A stretch of 9,342 nt of DNA, taken from Acidobacteriota bacterium. Its GTDB lineage: Bacteria > Acidobacteriota > Terriglobia > Terriglobales > Acidobacteriaceae. This document shows positions 5,732 to 9,342 of the stretch, in pieces (positions within the stretch are counted from its first letter, which is position 1; every line of letters begins with the position of its first letter). A program made the position numbers and the translations under genes. Below the pieces are notes generated by a model. The model was not told where the DNA came from. It searched no databases and saw only the letters and a list, made by a program, of their open reading frames with translations. The stretch is from positions 1 to 9,342 of the forward strand of contig JAKCDN010000098.1 in the NCBI GenBank assembly GCA_021841795.1, read 5' to 3'.

Positions 5732-6913
5732 ATGACATACGCGGCAACGACACACGGGATGGATGGAACGCTGGTGAGTCCGGACTGGCCGCCGCTGAAG
5801 CTGGAGGAAGTGCGCGCGGTGCTGGCGCAGTTCGCGGCGATCGGCGCGGCGGAGCGGATTCTGACGGTGAGCCCGCGCCCGTTTTCCGCGGCGGGCGTGG
5901 TGCAGGCGGCGAGCGGTCCGGTGTTCGTGAAGCGCCATGACCGGCGGGTGCGCGACCGGGAGGGCCTGCTCGAAGAGCATCGATTCCTGGCGCATCTTTT
6001 TGCCAAGGGCGCGCCGGTTCCGCGGGTGCATGTTTCCGACGAGGGCGAGAGCGCAATCGCGCTGGGCGAGGCGACGTACGAGGTGCATGCGATTCCGGCC
6101 GGGGTCGATGCATATGAAGACGCAATCTCGTGGACGCCGTTCCGCGCCGTGGGCCACGCGCACGCGGCGGGCGAGGCGCTGGCGCGGCTGCATATTGCGT
6201 CGCGGGGATACGAGGCGCGGGCGCGGCGGCCGCGCCCGCTGGTGGCCAGCTTCAGCATCTTTGCCGCGCGCGATCCGATCGCGGCGATGGCGCGGTATCT
6301 GGGGCAGCGGCCGTGCCTGGGAGCGGACCGGGGCGTGCGGGTGTGCGCGGCGCGGGCGCTCGACCTTCTGACGCCGTTTCATGCGGAGCTGGCGCCGCTG
6401 CTGCCGGGGCTGGAGCCGTTATGGACGCACAACGACCTGCACAACTCCAACCTGTTCTGGAGCGACGGGAGCGCGGAGGCGCGGGCGACGGGGGTGATCG
6501 ACTTCGGCCTTTCCGACCGCACGAACGCGGTGCATGACCTGGCGCACGCGATCGAGCGCAACATAGTGGAGTGGCTTGACCTGGTGAACGATCCGGGGCA
6601 TCCGTGCGCGACGAGGATCCATCTGGACCATCTGGAGGCGCTGCTGGACGGCTACGAATCGGTGCGTCCGCTGTCAGCGGAAGAGCGAGAGGCGCTGGCG
6701 CCGATGACAGCGTTGTGCCATGCCGAGTTCGCGCTGTCGGAGGCGGACTATTTTCTGGACGTTCTGCAGGCGGAAGAGAAGGCCGTGATGGCGTACGAGG
6801 GCTGGCTGGTGGGGCACGCGGAGTGGTTCCACTGCGAGACCGGCCGCGCGCTGCTGGACGCGCTGCGACGCCGCGCGGCGGGGCGCAGGACGCGGGGAGC
6901 AGGACGCGGATGA
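5732..6913 (+). CDS. APH/choline-kinase-fold small-molecule kinase, candidate thiamine kinase
   Basis: A 393-residue cytoplasmic protein of the aminoglycoside phosphotransferase-like kinase superfamily, which also includes choline kinase, homoserine kinase II and the thiamine kinase ThiK. VFVKRH has the probable ATP-binding Lys (K67). The catalytic loop THNDLHNSN carries H233, the catalytic Asp D235 and metal ligand N240. VIDFGLSDR has the second metal Asp, D257. The order, spacing and length fit the fold. It lies between a riboswitch-controlled receptor and a PnuT-type permease, overlapping the latter by ATGA. Phosphorylating imported thiamine (to TMP), or an imported precursor such as HMP, is therefore the best inference. 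The substrate cannot be read from sequence alone. The start at 5732 has a weak GAAGAG placed very close to it; an in-frame ATG at 5759 is a real alternative. The C-terminal tail (380-393) is Arg/Gly-rich and probably disordered. Confidence 0.85.
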   Translation: MTYAATTHGMDGTLVSPDWPPLKLEEVRAVLAQFAAIGAAERILTVSPRPFSAAGVVQAASGPVFVKRHDRRVRDREGLLEEHRFLAHLFAKGAPVPRVHVSDEGESAIALGEATYEVHAIPAGVDAYEDAISWTPFRAVGHAHAAGEALARLHIASRGYEARARRPRPLVASFSIFAARDPIAAMARYLGQRPCLGADRGVRVCAARALDLLTPFHAELAPLLPGLEPLWTHNDLHNSNLFWSDGSAEARATGVIDFGLSDRTNAVHDLAHAIERNIVEWLDLVNDPGHPCATRIHLDHLEALLDGYESVRPLSAEEREALAPMTALCHAEFALSEADYFLDVLQAEEKAVMAYEGWLVGHAEWFHCETGRALLDALRRRAAGRRTRGAGRG

Positions 6914-7500
6914 CGGGAATCGACGCAGGCGCATGGCTGGCGGCGCACGGTCTGGAGCTGGCGGGCGTGGCGACGACGGTGGCGGGGATCTGGCTGACGA
7001 CGCGACGGCTGCTGATCTGCTGGCCGGTGACGCTGGCGGCGGACGTGCTGTATCTGGTGATTTTTTATCGTTCGCAGCTCTACTCCGACACGCTGCTGCA
7101 GTGTTTCTTTGTGGTGTTTACGCTGTACGGGTGGTGGCACTGGCGGCGGGGCGTACGCGAAGAGGGACAAGTGCGGGTGATGCCGCTGACGGCGGCGGGC
7201 ACGATAGTCGCGCTGGCGGCGGGCGCGGCGGGCAGCGTGGCGCTGGGGGCGCTGGCGGTGCGGCTGCATGCGGCGCTGCCGCATCTGGACGCGGCGCTGG
7301 CGAGCTACTCCCTGGTGGCGAGCTGGTGGCAGGCGCGGAAGCACATTGCGAACTGGTGGCTCTGGATCGTGGTGGACCTGATCTACATCGGCGAGTACGC
7401 ATACAAGGAACTGTGGCTGACGGCGCTGTTGTACGCGGGGCTGGTGGGGCTTGCGGGTCTGGGCCTGCGCGACTGGCGACGCGCTGCGGCGAACGGGTAG
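6910..7500 (+). CDS. pnuT: PnuC-family permease, PnuT-type thiamine transporter
   Basis: A 196-residue inner-membrane protein of the PnuC (nicotinamide mononucleotide/vitamin) transporter family, with about seven hydrophobic segments (near 15-32, 36-52, 58-76, 93-117, 127-143, 147-163, 168-186). Family signatures include YLVIFYRSQLYSDTLLQ (48-64), FTLYGWWHW (70-78) and NWWLWIVVDLIYIGEY (148-163). PnuC-type carriers move unphosphorylated vitamins by facilitated diffusion and rely on intracellular phosphorylation to trap them. PnuT members transport thiamine and are typically TPP-riboswitch controlled. The riboswitch, and not the sequence alone, decides the thiamine assignment over nicotinamide riboside (PnuC) or riboflavin (PnuX). 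The start ATG overlaps the kinase stop (ATGA at 6910-6913), implying translational coupling. It is the last gene of the operon. Confidence 0.88.
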   Translation: MTGIDAGAWLAAHGLELAGVATTVAGIWLTTRRLLICWPVTLAADVLYLVIFYRSQLYSDTLLQCFFVVFTLYGWWHWRRGVREEGQVRVMPLTAAGTIVALAAGAAGSVALGALAVRLHAALPHLDAALASYSLVASWWQARKHIANWWLWIVVDLIYIGEYAYKELWLTALLYAGLVGLAGLGLRDWRRAAANG

Positions 7501-7593
7501 GGCAATTCCCGGGTCGCCACTTTCGATTTAGCGCCATGTTACCGCTAATTGGATCGCGCGGACCGGAGTGCTGCGGCTTCCCGATGCGGCGAC

Positions 7594-8577
7594 TCAGGGA
7601 TTGCGATCAACCGCGGCCTGCACCACGTTTCTGAGCGGCTCGCCGTTCATGTAGCGGCGCAGCTCATCGGCGGCAACGCGCAGCGAGCGCGGGGTGAATT
7701 GCGGGGTCGAGCCGCCGATGTGGGGGGTGATGATCAGGTTGGGGCAGCTCCAGAGGGGATGGCCGGCGGGCAGGGGCTCGGGATCGGTGACATCGAGGGC
7801 GGCGCGGATGCGGCCGGACTGCAGGGCCTGCACCAGAGCATCGGTATCGACGACGGGGCCGCGCGCGGCGTTGACGAGGAGCGCGCCCTGGCGCATCAAG
7901 GCAAGTTGGCGGCGGCCGATCAGGCCGATCGACTGCGGGTTGGCGGGAAGGATGAGCACCACGATTTCCGCCTGGGGCAGAAGGCGATCGAGCTCGGCGA
8001 CGGGGTGCACCGGAGGCGTAGCGCGGGCGGTGCGGGCGACGCGCAGCATCTGCACATGAAAGGGCGCAAGCATGCGCTCGATCTCCTGGCCGATGGCGCC
8101 GTAGCCGACGAGCAGGACGGTTTTGCCGGTGAGCTCTTCCTGCATGACATCAGGGTGCATGGGCCGGGGGTCGGCGGTGATGCGGGCGTAGTGGGCGCTG
8201 GCCTCGAAGCGGCGCTTCCACAGGCCCGACGCCTGGATGTCGAGATAGAGCGGAAGGTACTTGAGCATGGCCAGAATGGCGGTGAGGGTCCACTCGGCGG
8301 TGGAGATGTTGTGGGCTCCGCGGGCGTTGCAGATGGTGACATGGGGGCCAACGGTACCGGGGATCCACTCAGTGCCGGCGAGCATGGAGAGGACGAGCTT
8401 GACGCCGCGCAGGCGCGGCCAGGCGCGCATGGCCCGGGCGGCGTAGGGATCGGGGATCCAGACGTCGATTTCCACGTCGTGATCCATCTTGTCGGACACG
8501 GGAACGAGCTCGATCCCGGCAGGGAGATCGCGCAGCCATTCGGCAGCGATGGTGGCTGGATATCCGAGGCGTAGCAT
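7594..8577 (-). CDS. D-isomer-specific 2-hydroxyacid dehydrogenase
   Basis: A 327-residue cytoplasmic NAD(P)-dependent oxidoreductase interconverting a 2-oxo acid and a D-2-hydroxy acid. The nucleotide-binding GxGxxG is GYGAIG (158-163). The catalytic triad of the family is complete: Arg in NAARG (R239), Glu in DPEPLP (E267) and His in ITPHIGG (H286). The length is normal. Substrate (glyoxylate/hydroxypyruvate, phosphoglycerate, lactate or other) is not decided by visible motifs. No C-terminal ACT domain is present, which argues against a long-form SerA. The start at 8577 is chosen because AAAGG lies 5 bases upstream; an ATG at 8616 would add 13 residues unlike the family. It follows hisA by 68 bases on the same strand, so co-transcription is possible, and converges on pnuT. 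Confidence 0.9.
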   Translation of the reverse strand: MLRLGYPATIAAEWLRDLPAGIELVPVSDKMDHDVEIDVWIPDPYAARAMRAWPRLRGVKLVLSMLAGTEWIPGTVGPHVTICNARGAHNISTAEWTLTAILAMLKYLPLYLDIQASGLWKRRFEASAHYARITADPRPMHPDVMQEELTGKTVLLVGYGAIGQEIERMLAPFHVQMLRVARTARATPPVHPVAELDRLLPQAEIVVLILPANPQSIGLIGRRQLALMRQGALLVNAARGPVVDTDALVQALQSGRIRAALDVTDPEPLPAGHPLWSCPNLIITPHIGGSTPQFTPRSLRVAADELRRYMNGEPLRNVVQAAVDRNP

Positions 8578-8645
8578 GGAAACCTTTGCGCCCGGCCGAC
8601 GGCGGGACGCCTGCATCCATGCTACCCGACGGGGGCGGGGATGGT

Positions 8646-9323
8646 TCAGACCGCGAGCAGGTTGGTGTACACGGCCATGCCGACGACGGAGTCGGCGCCG
8701 AGAGCGTGGAGGGCATCGACCTCCTGCTGACTGCGAATGCCGCCGGCGACGATGAGCTGCCTGGCGGTGAGCGGGCGCAGGCGGGCGGCAACCTCGACGG
8801 GGAAACCCTGCAGGGTGCCTTCAGTATCCACGTGGGTGTAGAGGAAGGCGGCGACGTGGGGATCGAGAAGGGGAATGGCATGATCGGGGGTGAGCTCGAC
8901 CTGCGCCTTCCAGCCCTTGACGGCGATGCGTCCATTTTTTGTATCGATGCCGGCGACGACGCGATCGGCGCCGACGGAGGCGGCCAGAGCAGCGGCGAAG
9001 CCGGTGTTGACGGCGCCGTCGGAGGAGAAGAGCGCGGAGCCGACGATGACGCGACGGGCTCCGGCATCGAGCATGCGGCGGGCGCGGTCGATCGAATGGA
9101 TGCCGCCGCCGACCTGCACGGGCAGGCGCCTGGCGATCTGCTCGACCAGGACGGAGTTATCGCCCTGGCGCATGGCGGCATCGAGATCGATGAGCTGGAC
9201 CAGCGGATATTTCTCGAACTTTCCGATCCAGTACTCAAAATCGTCAAAGGCGAGGCGGAGTTTTTCGCCCTGTACGAGCTGGACGATGCGCCCGCCGAGC
9301 AGATCGATGGAAGGAATCAGCAT
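8646..9323 (-). CDS. hisA: Phosphoribosylformimino-AICAR-ribotide isomerase HisA
   Basis: A 225-residue (beta/alpha)8-barrel enzyme of histidine biosynthesis that isomerises ProFAR to PRFAR (aldose-ketose Amadori rearrangement). The two catalytic aspartates are present: D7 in IPSIDLLGG and D127 in GIDTKNGRIAVKGW. Both phosphate-binding halves are visible: VGGGIHS (71-77) with VGSALF (94-99), and AGGIRS (193-198) with VGMAVYTN (214-221). YTHVDTEGTLQG (162-173) matches the segment carrying the conserved Thr after barrel strand 6. It is about 15-20 residues shorter than common HisA proteins, and the usual VDLDGA segment reads IDLDAA (45-50). The start ATG has GAGG 6 bases upstream (9330-9333). 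No hisF or hisH follows downstream; whether others lie upstream is outside the window. A HisA-like paralogue is the main alternative. Confidence 0.88.
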   Translation of the reverse strand: MLIPSIDLLGGRIVQLVQGEKLRLAFDDFEYWIGKFEKYPLVQLIDLDAAMRQGDNSVLVEQIARRLPVQVGGGIHSIDRARRMLDAGARRVIVGSALFSSDGAVNTGFAAALAASVGADRVVAGIDTKNGRIAVKGWKAQVELTPDHAIPLLDPHVAAFLYTHVDTEGTLQGFPVEVAARLRPLTARQLIVAGGIRSQQEVDALHALGADSVVGMAVYTNLLAV

Positions 9324-9342
9324 GGAAGCCTCACAGGTATAC

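Noticed and set aside
5345..6382. Long minus-strand open frame opposite the receptor end and kinase
   Set aside because: Arg/His-rich composition without recognisable motifs; opposite two well-supported genes.
7528..7548. Weak hairpin TTAGCG/CGCTAA between pnuT and the dehydrogenase as a terminator
   Set aside because: Only six base pairs, 9-base loop and no T-run on either strand; not strong enough to call.
7549..8574. Plus-strand open frame of 341 codons opposite the dehydrogenase
   Set aside because: Gly/Asp/His-rich antisense shadow; the minus-strand frame has the complete dehydrogenase motifs.

Overview
The window is high-GC bacterial DNA with strong G/C preference at third codon positions. 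Gene density is high and the gene styles fit a Gram-negative soil bacterium: an outer-membrane TonB-dependent receptor, an exported multiheme cytochrome and a Tat-like exported cupin. My best guess is Acidobacteriota (Terriglobia-like), from overall codon style and the palindromic intergenic element. This is an inference, not a proof.

Left part (1-2158). A gene-poor 325-base edge holds a G-run tract and two strong palindromic stems. It is followed by a small exported tetraheme c-type cytochrome gene on the minus strand. Divergent from it is an HpcH/HpaI-family class II aldolase gene on the plus strand. That gene converges on a small exported cupin gene on the minus strand, with a GC-rich hairpin in the 34-base gap between them.

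Middle (2159-7500, all plus strand). A 459-base regulatory stretch leads into an Rrf2-family regulator with a cysteine cluster. It is followed by the most informative part of the window. A clear TPP (thiamine pyrophosphate) riboswitch, with a Shine-Dalgarno-sequestering hairpin, precedes three tightly packed genes: a TonB-dependent outer-membrane receptor, an APH/choline-kinase-fold small-molecule kinase, and a PnuC-family inner-membrane permease (PnuT type). The kinase and permease genes overlap by an ATGA. Read together, this is a thiamine salvage operon. The receptor would bring thiamine (or a precursor) across the outer membrane, PnuT would carry it across the inner membrane by facilitated diffusion, and the kinase would trap it by phosphorylation. 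Putting an APH-fold kinase in the trapping role is the least expected feature here.

Right part (7594-9323, minus strand, convergent with the thiamine operon). hisA (histidine biosynthesis isomerase, slightly short) is followed 68 bases downstream by a D-isomer-specific 2-hydroxyacid dehydrogenase. The last 19 bases hold only the hisA ribosome binding site.
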